Assembly (NCBI GenBank): GCA_016649475.1
Contig: JAENXP010000237.1
Span: forward strand, 1-5,167
Length of the DNA stretch: 5,167 bases
Direction of reading: 5' to 3'
DNA from: Burkholderiales bacterium
GTDB taxonomy: Bacteria; Pseudomonadota; Gammaproteobacteria; Burkholderiales; SG8-39
How positions within the stretch are numbered: position 1 is the first letter of the stretch; each line of letters starts with the position of its first letter. Below the pieces are notes generated by a model. The model worked only from the letters and a program-made list of their open reading frames with translations. It did not search any database and had not been told where the DNA came from. The translations under genes were made by a program, and so were the position numbers. Positions 1 through 5,167 of this stretch are shown here, piece by piece.

Positions 1-68
1 CGGGCCGCGGCGGCGGCGATATCGGCGTGGCCGACGAGCAATGTGGAATCAGCGGTTTCGGCTTTCAT
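1..68 (-). CDS. 5' fragment of a gene, possibly PLP-dependent threonine/serine dehydratase
   Basis: Only the first 22 codons and two bases are inside the window; the gene continues off the left edge. The start ATG (complement of 66-68) is preceded by a purine-rich GAAGAGAG at 74-81, a plausible ribosome binding site. The peptide begins MKAETADSTLLVGHADIAAA and continues with alanines. A short variable leader followed by a D-I-x-A-A-A-x helix is how many fold-type II PLP threonine/serine dehydratases begin, just before their R-T-P-L segment, but that diagnostic segment is not present here. It starts 27 bp after the protease stop on the same strand, so the two are probably co-transcribed. The reading frame is credible; the enzyme name is a weak inference from about 20 residues. 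Confidence 0.45.
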   Translation of the reverse strand, partial: MKAETADSTLLVGHADIAAAAA

Positions 69-95
69 GTCGGCTCTCTTCAGGGTGGCGCAACT

Positions 96-1445
96 CTAAC
101 GTATGGTAAGGGTCAGGCGCGAGTCGCCGCGCAACAGGAGGATGCGCATTGGTTTGTCCGCCTTGGTCAATGCGGCAAGTAACTCCTCTGCCGAGCGCAC
201 CCTGCGGCGGTTGACGGCGTAGAGCACGTCGCCCGGGCGCAAGCCCGTCTTCGCCCCCGGGGATTTGGCTTCGATGCGCGTGACGATGGCGCCTTCCACT
301 TCGCCGTATGCGGGCATGCCTGGTTCGATGTCGGACACGCGCACGCCGGCGAGCTGCGGCACCGCCTCGCCCGGAATTTCGGTCATCGCATGGAGTTCCC
401 CGATGCGCAAGCGCAGCTTGAGCGGGCGCGCGCCCCGCTGCACGCGCAGATCGACCACTTCGCCGATGGGGATCAAGCCCATGCGATTGCGCAAATCGGC
501 CGAACCGCGCACCGGTTTGCCGTTGACTTCGGTCACGATATCGCGCGGTTTCAGGCCGGCCTGGTCCGCGGGTGAATCCGGTTCGACCTTGATCACCACG
601 GCGCCCTCGGCCGATTTCGCAGCCAGCGATTGCGCCAGCTCGTGCGTCATGTCCTGGGTGACCACGCCGACGCGTCCGCGGCGCACTTCGCCGAAGCGGA
701 TGATCTGCGCCATCACGCTGCGCACCATGTTCGAGGGCACGGCGAAGCCTATGCCGACGCTGCTCCCGGAAGGGCCGAGGATGGCGGTATTGATGCCGAC
801 CAGTTCGCCCGCGAGGTTCACCAGAGCCCCGCCCGAGTTGCCCGGGTTGATCGAGGCGTCGGTCTGGATGAAATCCTCGTAGCCTTCTATGCCCAGGCCG
901 GTGCGTCCCAGCGCGCTGACAATGCCGGAGGTGACCGTCTGGCCGATGCCGAAGGGATTGCCGATGGCGACGACGAAATCGCCTACGTTCATGGTGTCGG
1001 AATCGCCGAATTTAAGCTCGACCAGATCGCGCGCGTCGATTTTGAGCACGGCGATGTCGGTACCCGGGTCGGTGCCGACCAGCTCTGCCTTGAGCGTGCG
1101 CCTGTCCTTGAGCGTCACCACCACTTCCTGCGCATTGTCGATCACGTGATTGTTGGTGAGCACATAGCCGCGCGCGCGGTCGACTATCACCCCGGAGCCG
1201 GCGCTTTGCTCAGCGCGCGACGGGCGGTCCGGAATATTGAAAAAGCGCCGGAACAGGGGGTCGCGAAACAGCGGGTTGTCCTCCATCGGCGCGCGCGAGA
1301 CCACCGAAATATTGACCACGGCCGGTGTCACCTGCGCCAGCATCGGCGCAAGCGTGGGCGCGCCCCTTACATCGAGCGGCAATGCCGCCCGGGCGTCCAG
1401 CGCCGCTAGCAGCATCAGCACGGCGACGGCAGCGCGCAGGTGCAT
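96..1445 (-). CDS. degQ: HtrA/DegQ-family periplasmic serine endoprotease, two PDZ domains
   Basis: This is a 449-residue protein of the DegP/DegQ/MucD type, which degrades or holds misfolded proteins in the periplasm. Residues 1-20 form a Sec signal peptide with likely cleavage after A-R-A. The trypsin-like domain (about 30-245) has a complete triad: His100 in TNNHVIDNA, Asp130 in GTDIAVLKI and Ser204 in the PGNSGGALVN motif. Two PDZ domains follow, at about 255-345 (with SPADQAGLKPRDIV) and 362-445 (with SPGAKTGLRPGDVL). The loop before residue 80 is short, as in DegQ rather than the long-looped E. coli DegP. The frame stays open upstream to 1562, but I chose the ATG at 1443-1445 because a GGAGAG ribosome binding site lies 7 bases before it and the signal peptide starts there. 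DegQ, DegP and MucD cannot be separated reliably by eye, so the symbol is approximate. Confidence 0.95.
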   Translation of the reverse strand: MHLRAAVAVLMLLAALDARAALPLDVRGAPTLAPMLAQVTPAVVNISVVSRAPMEDNPLFRDPLFRRFFNIPDRPSRAEQSAGSGVIVDRARGYVLTNNHVIDNAQEVVVTLKDRRTLKAELVGTDPGTDIAVLKIDARDLVELKFGDSDTMNVGDFVVAIGNPFGIGQTVTSGIVSALGRTGLGIEGYEDFIQTDASINPGNSGGALVNLAGELVGINTAILGPSGSSVGIGFAVPSNMVRSVMAQIIRFGEVRRGRVGVVTQDMTHELAQSLAAKSAEGAVVIKVEPDSPADQAGLKPRDIVTEVNGKPVRGSADLRNRMGLIPIGEVVDLRVQRGARPLKLRLRIGELHAMTEIPGEAVPQLAGVRVSDIEPGMPAYGEVEGAIVTRIEAKSPGAKTGLRPGDVLYAVNRRRVRSAEELLAALTKADKPMRILLLRGDSRLTLTIR

Positions 1446-1452
1446 CGACTTA

Positions 1453-1458
1453 CTCTCC
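1453..1458 (-). promoter_or_regulatory. Ribosome binding site of the DegQ-like protease
   Basis: The minus strand reads GGAGAG here, 7 bases before the ATG at 1443-1445. It decides the start against a longer reading that would begin at 1562 and place 39 non-signal-like residues before the signal peptide. Confidence 0.8.
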
Positions 1459-1567
1459 GTAAAAATCAGTTCGAATTTGTTGCTGACAGTATAAGCGGTG
1501 CCGGGCGGGTCGTGCACTCGGGGAAGAAAGCTGATGTATATTGCCGCGGTCTGCTTCGACACCGCTT

Positions 1568-1574
1568 AGGGAGA
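1568..1574 (+). promoter_or_regulatory. Ribosome binding site of the lipase-like gene
   Basis: AGGGAGA lies 5 bases before the ATG at 1580 and selects that start over the in-frame ATG at 1541, which would add 13 residues in front of a lipoprotein signal peptide. Confidence 0.8.
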
Positions 1575-1579
1575 AAACC

Positions 1580-2920
1580 ATGTCCGATCTGCTGCGCCGC
1601 CTCCGCGCGCTGCCCATATTGCTTTTGCTGGCGGCCTGCGCCGCGATCCGGCCAGCGGCGGATTCAGCCCCGCCCATAGTCTTCGTGCACGGAAACGGCG
1701 ACACCGCGGCGCTGTGGCACACCACTCAGTGGCGGTTCGAGTCCAATGGTTATGAGCGCAAGCTGCTGCATGCCGTCGATCTTTCGTATCCGCTGGCGCG
1801 CAGCGTGGACACCAAGGCAGAGCTGTTTCGATCCTCCACGGCGGAACAGATGGCGGAACTCGCGCGCGAAGTGGCGCAAGTGCGCAAGCGCACCGGCCGC
1901 GAGAAGGTGGTGCTCGTCGGCAGTTCGCGCGGCGGCAACGCGATACGCAACTACCTCAAGAACGGCGGCGGCGCAGCCTATGTGTCGCACGCCATCCTCG
2001 GCGGCACGCCCAACCATGGCGTATTCGACTGGGAGGAAACCCGCGGCAGCGAATTCAACGGCAAGGGCGCGTTCCTGACGCAGCTCAATGCGGGACCCGA
2101 CGAGGTGGTCGCCGGCGTGCGCTTCATGACCATACGCAGCGACAACAACGACAAGTACGCGCAACCGGACGGCGCGTTTCTCGGCAAGCCCGGCAGGGCC
2201 ACCGGCGTTGGCTACGATGGCCCCGAACTCAAGGGCGCGGAAAACGTGGTGATTCCGAAAATCGACCACCGCGAGACCGCGTTCAGCGCCCTCGCGTTTG
2301 CCCAGATGTATCGCTTTGTCACCGGCCATCCGCCGGCGCGCACGGACATAGTGCCCGAGGCCGAGGCGGTGCTGAACGGCAAGGTGAACGTCATGCAGGG
2401 CAGCGTACCCACCAATCTGCCCACGACCGGTGCCAGAGTGGAGATTTTTGAAGTTTCGGCTGCGACCGGCGCACGCGTAGGGGCGGCCGTGCATACCAGA
2501 ATCACGACCGCCGACGGCCTATGGGGTCCGTTCAGGGCGAAGCCGGACGCTTACTATGAATTCGTCGTTCAGGCGCCGGGCCATGTGCTTACCCACATCT
2601 ACCGCTCGCCGTTTCCGCGCTCCAGCGATATCGTGCACTTGCGGCCGGGCGACTTTGCCAAAGGCGACGCGAATGCCGGCAGCGTGGTTGTGATGAGCCG
2701 GCCGCGAGGCTATTTCGGCCATGGCCGCGACACGTTTCTGCTCGACGGCAAGGTGCCGCCCGGGATCAACAAAGGCGTACCCGGCGGCTCAACCGGCAAA
2801 ATTCTTCTGCCCGAAGGGCCGCTACGTCCGGTAGTTGCTCGCTTCAACGATGAAACAATAACTGTGCAGAACTGGCCGGCGAAGGACAAACATCTGGTTA
2901 TCGCCGAGTTCCACTATTGA
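1580..2920 (+). CDS. Alpha/beta-hydrolase lipoprotein, lipase-like, with C-terminal beta-rich domain
   Basis: This 446-residue protein begins with a lipoprotein signal peptide: a basic start, a leucine-rich core and the lipobox LAAC with Cys20. Ala21 after the cysteine suggests outer-membrane sorting. The hydrolase domain (about 30-250) has the strand and oxyanion motif IVFVHGNGD (33-41), a nucleophile elbow VGSSRGG with Ser116, and IDHRETAFS with His230 as probable catalytic base. The acid is likely Asp188, Asp191 or Asp197 in the IRSDNNDKYAQPDG segment. Residues about 265-446 form a second, beta-rich part; YEFVVQAPGH and YRSPFPRSSDIVHLRP resemble the C-terminal lipase domain described for Archaeoglobus AF1763. 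It probably hydrolyses lipid or ester substrates at the cell envelope; the substrate is not known. It could instead be a polyester depolymerase or a general esterase. The gene appears to be monocistronic, diverging from the protease and converging on mocA. Confidence 0.85.
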   Translation: MSDLLRRLRALPILLLLAACAAIRPAADSAPPIVFVHGNGDTAALWHTTQWRFESNGYERKLLHAVDLSYPLARSVDTKAELFRSSTAEQMAELAREVAQVRKRTGREKVVLVGSSRGGNAIRNYLKNGGGAAYVSHAILGGTPNHGVFDWEETRGSEFNGKGAFLTQLNAGPDEVVAGVRFMTIRSDNNDKYAQPDGAFLGKPGRATGVGYDGPELKGAENVVIPKIDHRETAFSALAFAQMYRFVTGHPPARTDIVPEAEAVLNGKVNVMQGSVPTNLPTTGARVEIFEVSAATGARVGAAVHTRITTADGLWGPFRAKPDAYYEFVVQAPGHVLTHIYRSPFPRSSDIVHLRPGDFAKGDANAGSVVVMSRPRGYFGHGRDTFLLDGKVPPGINKGVPGGSTGKILLPEGPLRPVVARFNDETITVQNWPAKDKHLVIAEFHY

Positions 2921-2948
2921 CTACGGTGCGTGGCCGGGACTGCGTGCC

Positions 2949-3515
2949 CTACAAGTCGGCCGGGGTATCTATGTCGCGGCAGACGCCCGGATCATTCACT
3001 TTGATCAGCTTGACCAGGCTGGCATTCTCTTTGAGCAGCGCGCGCGCGCCTTCGTCGCCCTGCAAGGCTTCGAGTTGCGCGCGAAAGCGCGCCGACAGGC
3101 CCACGGGATGGCCGCGCTTGCCGCGGTAGGCAGGTGCAACGATAGGCGTGCCAGCCACGAGTGCAGCGGCGATACTGCCGATGGTCTCTGGCCGGATGTA
3201 GGGCATGTCGGCCAGGGCGATCACCCAGCCGGCGACCGCGCCCGAGCTGCGCACCGCCGTCGCCAGGCTCACGCCCATGCCGTCGTCGGCCTTGGCACAC
3301 AGAATCACCGTCGCGCCACCTTCACTCAGCAGGTTTTGCAGCTTGGCCGTGCCCGGACGCACCACGGCGATGACGTGCGGAATGGCAATGCGCAGATTTG
3401 CGAGTGCGGCCGATGCGACTGTGGCTTGCCCGGCCAGTGGATGCAGGAGCTTGTCCGAACCGAAGCGCTTGGACGCCCCGGCGGCCAGCAGAATGCCGCA
3501 GATGTTTGCAGTCAT
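2949..3515 (-). CDS. mocA: MocA-type molybdenum cofactor cytidylyltransferase (NTP-transferase fold)
   Basis: The 188-residue cytoplasmic protein has the MobA-like nucleotidyltransferase fold. At the N-terminus GILLAAGASKRFGSDKLL (7-24) is the nucleotide-binding loop; it carries AAG, as in MocA-type enzymes that use CTP, rather than the AGG of GTP-using MobA. LADMP (101-105) supplies the metal-binding aspartate Asp103. YRGKRGHPVG (130-139) and GDEGARALL (153-161) are typical of the MocA group, and the protein ends with DIDTPADL (181-188). MocA joins CMP to molybdopterin to form the MCD cofactor of xanthine oxidase-family enzymes. It lies 83 bp downstream of the XdhC gene on the same strand and close to coxS, which agrees with that role. 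The start ATG (3513-3515) has only a weak upstream site (GGGCGA), but the N-terminus matches the family. The C-terminus stops right after the conserved DIDTP motif, slightly shorter than usual. Confidence 0.88.
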   Translation of the reverse strand: MTANICGILLAAGASKRFGSDKLLHPLAGQATVASAALANLRIAIPHVIAVVRPGTAKLQNLLSEGGATVILCAKADDGMGVSLATAVRSSGAVAGWVIALADMPYIRPETIGSIAAALVAGTPIVAPAYRGKRGHPVGLSARFRAQLEALQGDEGARALLKENASLVKLIKVNDPGVCRDIDTPADL

Positions 3516-3598
3516 GGCTTAGTCGCCCGAGACTACGCCCGCTCGTGCTTAGTGCGCAGCCAGCGCGATAGAAGCGCAGTAATACTGCAAGCCCCGGC

Positions 3599-4606
3599 TC
3601 AATTCTGCGACACGTGGCACGCGGTTTCGACCCCGGCCTTGGGCGGCTCGAGGGTATGCGGAACTTGCACGCCGCGGCGCACGGCCGTCATCTCGGCCAG
3701 AATCGCCACCGCGATCTCGGGGGGAGTACGGCTGCCGATCCTGAGGCCGACCGGGCCGTGCAGGCGCGCGATCTCGCCCGCCGAGAGGTCGAAATCGGCC
3801 AGACGCTTCCTGCGCTTGTCGTTGTTGGCTTTCGATCCGAGCGCGCCGACGTAAAAGGCGGGGGACTTGAGCGCCTCCAGCAGCGCGATATCGTCGAGCT
3901 TGGGATCGTGGGTGAGGGCGACGACCGCGCTGTGCGCATCCAGATTCAGCGCCTGCACCACGTCATCGGGATAGCGGCGATCGATGCGCATGTCCGCGAG
4001 ATCCCAGGCGTCGGCATATTCTTCGCGCGGATCGCACACCGTTACCTGGTAGTCCAGGGCCTGCGCCATCTGCGCCAGGTAACGCGACAACTGGGCGGCG
4101 CCTATGATCAGCAGGCGCCAGCGCGGGCCGTGTACGGTTTTCAGCACCTTGGTGTTAAATTCGAGCGCGTCCGACCAGCGCCCGCGCTCCAGGCGCGAGA
4201 TGCCGGTCTCGAGGTCGAGAAAGCGCGCTACCAGTTCGTGGCGTTCGATGATGCGCAGCAACTCGTCCAGGCCGGAGCTGGCCTTGACCGGCTCGAGCAC
4301 CAGTTGCAGCGTGCCGCCGCAGGGCAGGCGGAAGCGGTCTGCCTGTTCCTTGCTCACGCCGTAGGTGACGACCTCGGGTTTGTCGCCGGCGAGCTGCTGC
4401 TTTTGTACGCGCTCGATCAGGTCGTCCTCGACGCAACCGCCCGACACCGAGCCCGACACCTGGCCGTCATCGCGGATCGCGAGCATCGCACCCAGCGGGC
4501 GCGGCGCCGAACCCCAGGTCTTGACCACGGTGGCCAGAACTACCGCGTGGCCTGCCTTGAACCAGCGCGTCGCGCTGCGCAATACTTCGAGATCAACACT
4601 GTCCAT
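3599..4606 (-). CDS. xdhC: XdhC/CoxI-family molybdenum hydroxylase maturation protein
   Basis: This 335-residue cytoplasmic protein has both XdhC modules. The N-terminal part (about 10-105) contains TWGSAPRPLGAMLAI (30-44), the GSVSGGCVEDDLI block (52-64, Cys58) and RLPCGGTLQL (93-102, Cys96); these cysteines are candidates for cofactor handling. The C-terminal part (about 160-310) is a Rossmann-type domain starting with LLIIGAAQLSRYLAQMA (165-181), followed by VCDPREEYA, LTHDPKLDD, YVGALGSK (252-259) and GSRTPPEIAVAILAE (291-305). XdhC proteins bind the Mo cofactor, have it sulfurated and insert it into xanthine dehydrogenase-family enzymes. The ATG at 4604-4606 follows an AGAGGTG ribosome binding site 4 bases upstream. 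The gene is divergent from coxS, its likely client, and is followed by mocA after 83 bp, probably in one transcript. The central glycine of the usual Rossmann GAG is replaced by alanine (GAAQ). The symbol marks the family, since CoxI is equally apt. Confidence 0.93.
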   Translation of the reverse strand: MDSVDLEVLRSATRWFKAGHAVVLATVVKTWGSAPRPLGAMLAIRDDGQVSGSVSGGCVEDDLIERVQKQQLAGDKPEVVTYGVSKEQADRFRLPCGGTLQLVLEPVKASSGLDELLRIIERHELVARFLDLETGISRLERGRWSDALEFNTKVLKTVHGPRWRLLIIGAAQLSRYLAQMAQALDYQVTVCDPREEYADAWDLADMRIDRRYPDDVVQALNLDAHSAVVALTHDPKLDDIALLEALKSPAFYVGALGSKANNDKRRKRLADFDLSAGEIARLHGPVGLRIGSRTPPEIAVAILAEMTAVRRGVQVPHTLEPPKAGVETACHVSQN

Positions 4607-4610
4607 TGCA

Positions 4611-4617
4611 CACCTCT
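4611..4617 (-). promoter_or_regulatory. Ribosome binding site of xdhC
   Basis: The minus strand reads AGAGGTG, 4 bases before the ATG at 4604-4606, supporting that start. Confidence 0.7.
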
Positions 4618-4666
4618 GCCGATTTTGACTGTGATTGCCGGGGCAGGAATCGATGCCGCCATCCTG

Positions 4667-4684
4667 GTAAGGTCAGTAAGGTCA
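4667..4684. repeat. 9-bp exact tandem direct repeat GTAAGGTCA x2
   Basis: GTAAGGTCA occurs twice head to tail at 4667-4675 and 4676-4684. It lies 61-78 bp before the xdhC start and about 174 bp before coxS. A third partial copy, GTAAGGCG, begins at 4707. It could be a direct-repeat operator or a chance duplication; no function can be read from the sequence alone. Confidence 0.7.
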
Positions 4685-4693
4685 TCAACGAAA

Positions 4694-4717
4694 GAACGCC
4701 CCGTGCGTAAGGCGTTC
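4694..4717. repeat. Perfect 7-bp inverted repeat, operator candidate
   Basis: GAACGCC at 4694-4700 and its exact reverse complement GGCGTTC at 4711-4717 are separated by 10 bases. No T-run follows on either strand, so it is unlikely to be an intrinsic terminator. It overlaps the position where transcription from the candidate xdhC promoter would begin, which would suit a repressor site. This role is inferred from position only. Confidence 0.5.
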
Positions 4718-4718
4718 A

Positions 4719-4747
4719 AGGTTATTCCTCGTTCCGGCACCGGTCAA
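4719..4747 (-). promoter_or_regulatory. Candidate sigma-70 promoter for xdhC-mocA
   Basis: On the minus strand TTGACC (complement of 4742-4747, 5 of 6 consensus bases) is followed after exactly 17 bp by TAACCT (complement of 4719-4724, 3 of 6). Transcription would begin near 4712 with a leader of roughly 105 nt. The -35 is good, the -10 weak. Confidence 0.35.
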
Positions 4748-4785
4748 GCAGGCACTTCTTCAGCGTACACTTCAGCCGATTGCGG

Positions 4786-4814
4786 TTGATTCAAGGCATC
4801 GCATGGTCTAGGAT
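4786..4814 (+). promoter_or_regulatory. Candidate sigma-70 promoter for coxS
   Basis: TTGATT at 4786-4791 and TAGGAT at 4809-4814 each match 4 of 6 consensus bases and are spaced by 17 bp. Transcription would begin near 4821, about 37 nt before the coxS ATG. A moderate match of this kind can arise by chance in 251 bp. Confidence 0.35.
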
Positions 4815-4846
4815 TTCGACCCTGCGCTGGCAGTATGCTTAGGCTT

Positions 4847-4853
4847 GGGAGGG
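4847..4853 (+). promoter_or_regulatory. Ribosome binding site of coxS
   Basis: GGGAGGG lies 4 bases before the ATG at 4858, a strong Shine-Dalgarno match. The spacing is short: the next in-frame ATG, at 4870, would be 16 bases away, too far, so 4858 is preferred. Confidence 0.7.
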
Positions 4854-4857
4854 TTAC

Positions 4858-5167
4858 ATGAAGATATCGATGAGGGTGAACGGCGAGCCGGTCAGCGCCG
4901 ACGTGGAGTCGCGCACCCTGCTGGTCACTTTTATCCGCGAGAACCTGCGCCTTACCGGCACCCATGTGGGCTGCGATACCAGCCAGTGCGGTGCCTGTAC
5001 CGTCCACATGAACGGGCTGGCGGTCAAAAGCTGCAACGTCCTGGCGATCCAGGCCGAGGGCGCCGAAATCCTCACCATCGAAGGTGTGGCCGGGGCCGAC
5101 GGCACGCTGCATCCGATGCAGGAGGCGTTTCGCGAGCACCACGGACTGCAATGCGGTTTTTGCACCC
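4858..5167 (+). CDS. coxS: [2Fe-2S] small subunit of a CO/xanthine dehydrogenase-family Mo hydroxylase (5' part)
   Basis: The first 103 residues are present; the gene runs off the right edge. The N-terminal plant-type ferredoxin domain carries its first cluster ligands in [13 protein letters not shown] (Cys39, Cys44, Cys47) and KSC (Cys59). The second, helical domain begins with LQCGFCT (Cys99, Cys102), the first half of the ligands of the second [2Fe-2S] cluster; the later C-R-C pair is outside the window. The family is about 155-165 residues long, so roughly a third is missing. Other family matches are [20 protein letters not shown] (19-38) and [18 protein letters not shown] (74-91), very like aerobic CO dehydrogenase CoxS. 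The subunit passes electrons from the Mo site in the large subunit to FAD in the medium subunit. Large and medium subunit genes are expected next. Small subunits alone do not show the substrate, so the symbol indicates family. Confidence 0.93.
   Translation, partial: MKISMRVNGEPVSADVESRTLLVTFIRENLRLTGTHVGCDTSQCGACTVHMNGLAVKSCNVLAIQAEGAEILTIEGVAGADGTLHPMQEAFREHHGLQCGFCT

Larger units (their letters stand above)
1446..1579. promoter_or_regulatory. Divergent intergenic region between protease and lipase genes
   Basis: The two genes diverge from this 134-bp stretch, so it should hold both promoters. On the minus strand TATACT (complement of 1488-1493) is a good -10 candidate for the protease gene. 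On the plus strand TATATT at 1537-1542 is a -10 candidate for the lipase gene. Neither has a convincing TTGACA-like -35 box at 16-18 bp, so activators or alternative sigma factors are possible. No inverted repeat stands out. Confidence 0.35.
4607..4857. promoter_or_regulatory. Divergent xdhC/coxS control region
   Basis: These 251 bp contain no credible gene. They hold the xdhC and coxS ribosome binding sites, candidate promoters on both strands, an exact 9-bp tandem repeat and a perfect 7-bp inverted repeat, each listed separately. The arrangement would allow one regulator to act on both the maturation genes and the enzyme genes. Confidence 0.6.

Noticed and set aside
630..1409. A 259-residue open frame on the plus strand opposite the protease gene
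   Set aside because: It is a shadow of the protease coding frame, with no motif and a His/Arg/Ala/Asp-heavy composition.
1446..1562. A 39-residue N-terminal extension of the protease from an ATG at 1560-1562
   Set aside because: The extension is not signal-like, it would bury the clear signal peptide at residue 40, and the ATG at 1443-1445 has a well-placed GGAGAG.
1541..1579. An earlier start for the lipase gene at 1541
   Set aside because: It would place 13 residues before the lipoprotein signal, and AGGGAGA is spaced for the ATG at 1580.
1664..2494. A 276-residue open frame on the minus strand opposite the lipase gene
   Set aside because: It is antisense to a gene with a catalytic triad, lipobox and ribosome binding site; it has no family motifs of its own.
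3036..3047. A short alternating CG run
   Set aside because: It lies within the mocA coding sequence (Ala-Arg-Ala codons) and is expected in GC-rich DNA.
3516..3598. Possible regulatory element between xdhC and mocA
   Set aside because: The 83-bp gap shows no convincing promoter, hairpin or small gene; simple co-transcription explains it.
4540..4740. A 66-residue minus-strand frame spanning the tandem repeat, as a possible leader peptide
   Set aside because: It overlaps the xdhC start in another frame and would begin upstream of the predicted transcription start; no good ribosome binding site was seen.
3614..4789. A 391-residue open frame on the plus strand opposite xdhC
   Set aside because: It is antisense to a gene with unmistakable XdhC motifs, its composition (rich in Arg, Ala, Gln, His) is typical of shadow frames in GC-rich DNA, and it has no recognisable domain.
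4744..5151. A minus-strand open frame opposite coxS and its promoter region
   Set aside because: It overlaps the ferredoxin-type cysteine motifs of coxS in antisense and shows no domain.

Overview
This looks like chromosomal DNA of a GC-rich proteobacterium, most likely a betaproteobacterium. I infer that from base composition, strong purine-rich ribosome binding sites and the protein types; no phylogenetic test was possible. There are six genes: four complete and well supported, one truncated at the right edge and a short fragment at the left edge. I see no rRNA, tRNA, CRISPR array, insertion sequence or phage gene.

Left part (1-1579): a minus-strand pair. An HtrA/DegQ-type periplasmic serine protease (96-1445) is followed 27 bp downstream by the first 22 codons of another gene that leaves the window at base 1. 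That fragment resembles the N-terminus of a PLP-dependent threonine/serine dehydratase. A 134-bp divergent intergenic region separates the protease from a plus-strand gene.

Middle (1580-2920): an alpha/beta-hydrolase lipoprotein of the lipase type, with a G-S-S-R-G nucleophile elbow and a C-terminal beta-rich domain that resembles the extra domain of AF1763-type lipases. It ends 28 bp from a convergent gene, with no clear terminator between them.

Right part (2949-5167): a molybdenum-hydroxylase locus. On the minus strand lie an XdhC/CoxI-family maturation factor and, downstream of it, a MocA-type molybdopterin cytidylyltransferase. Facing away on the plus strand, across a 251-bp intergenic region, is the [2Fe-2S] small subunit (CoxS-like) of a CO dehydrogenase/xanthine dehydrogenase-family enzyme, cut by the window end. 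Together they suggest that MocA makes the cytosine-dinucleotide form of the Mo cofactor, XdhC binds and sulfurates it, and the enzyme encoded by coxS and its off-window partners receives it. The substrate (CO or another molecule) cannot be decided because the catalytic large subunit is outside the window.

The most notable non-coding structure is in the coxS/xdhC intergenic region: an exact 9-bp tandem repeat and a perfect 7-bp inverted repeat that overlaps the predicted xdhC transcription start. I see no evidence for a wholly new biological system; the families are known, and the open questions are enzyme substrate and local regulation.
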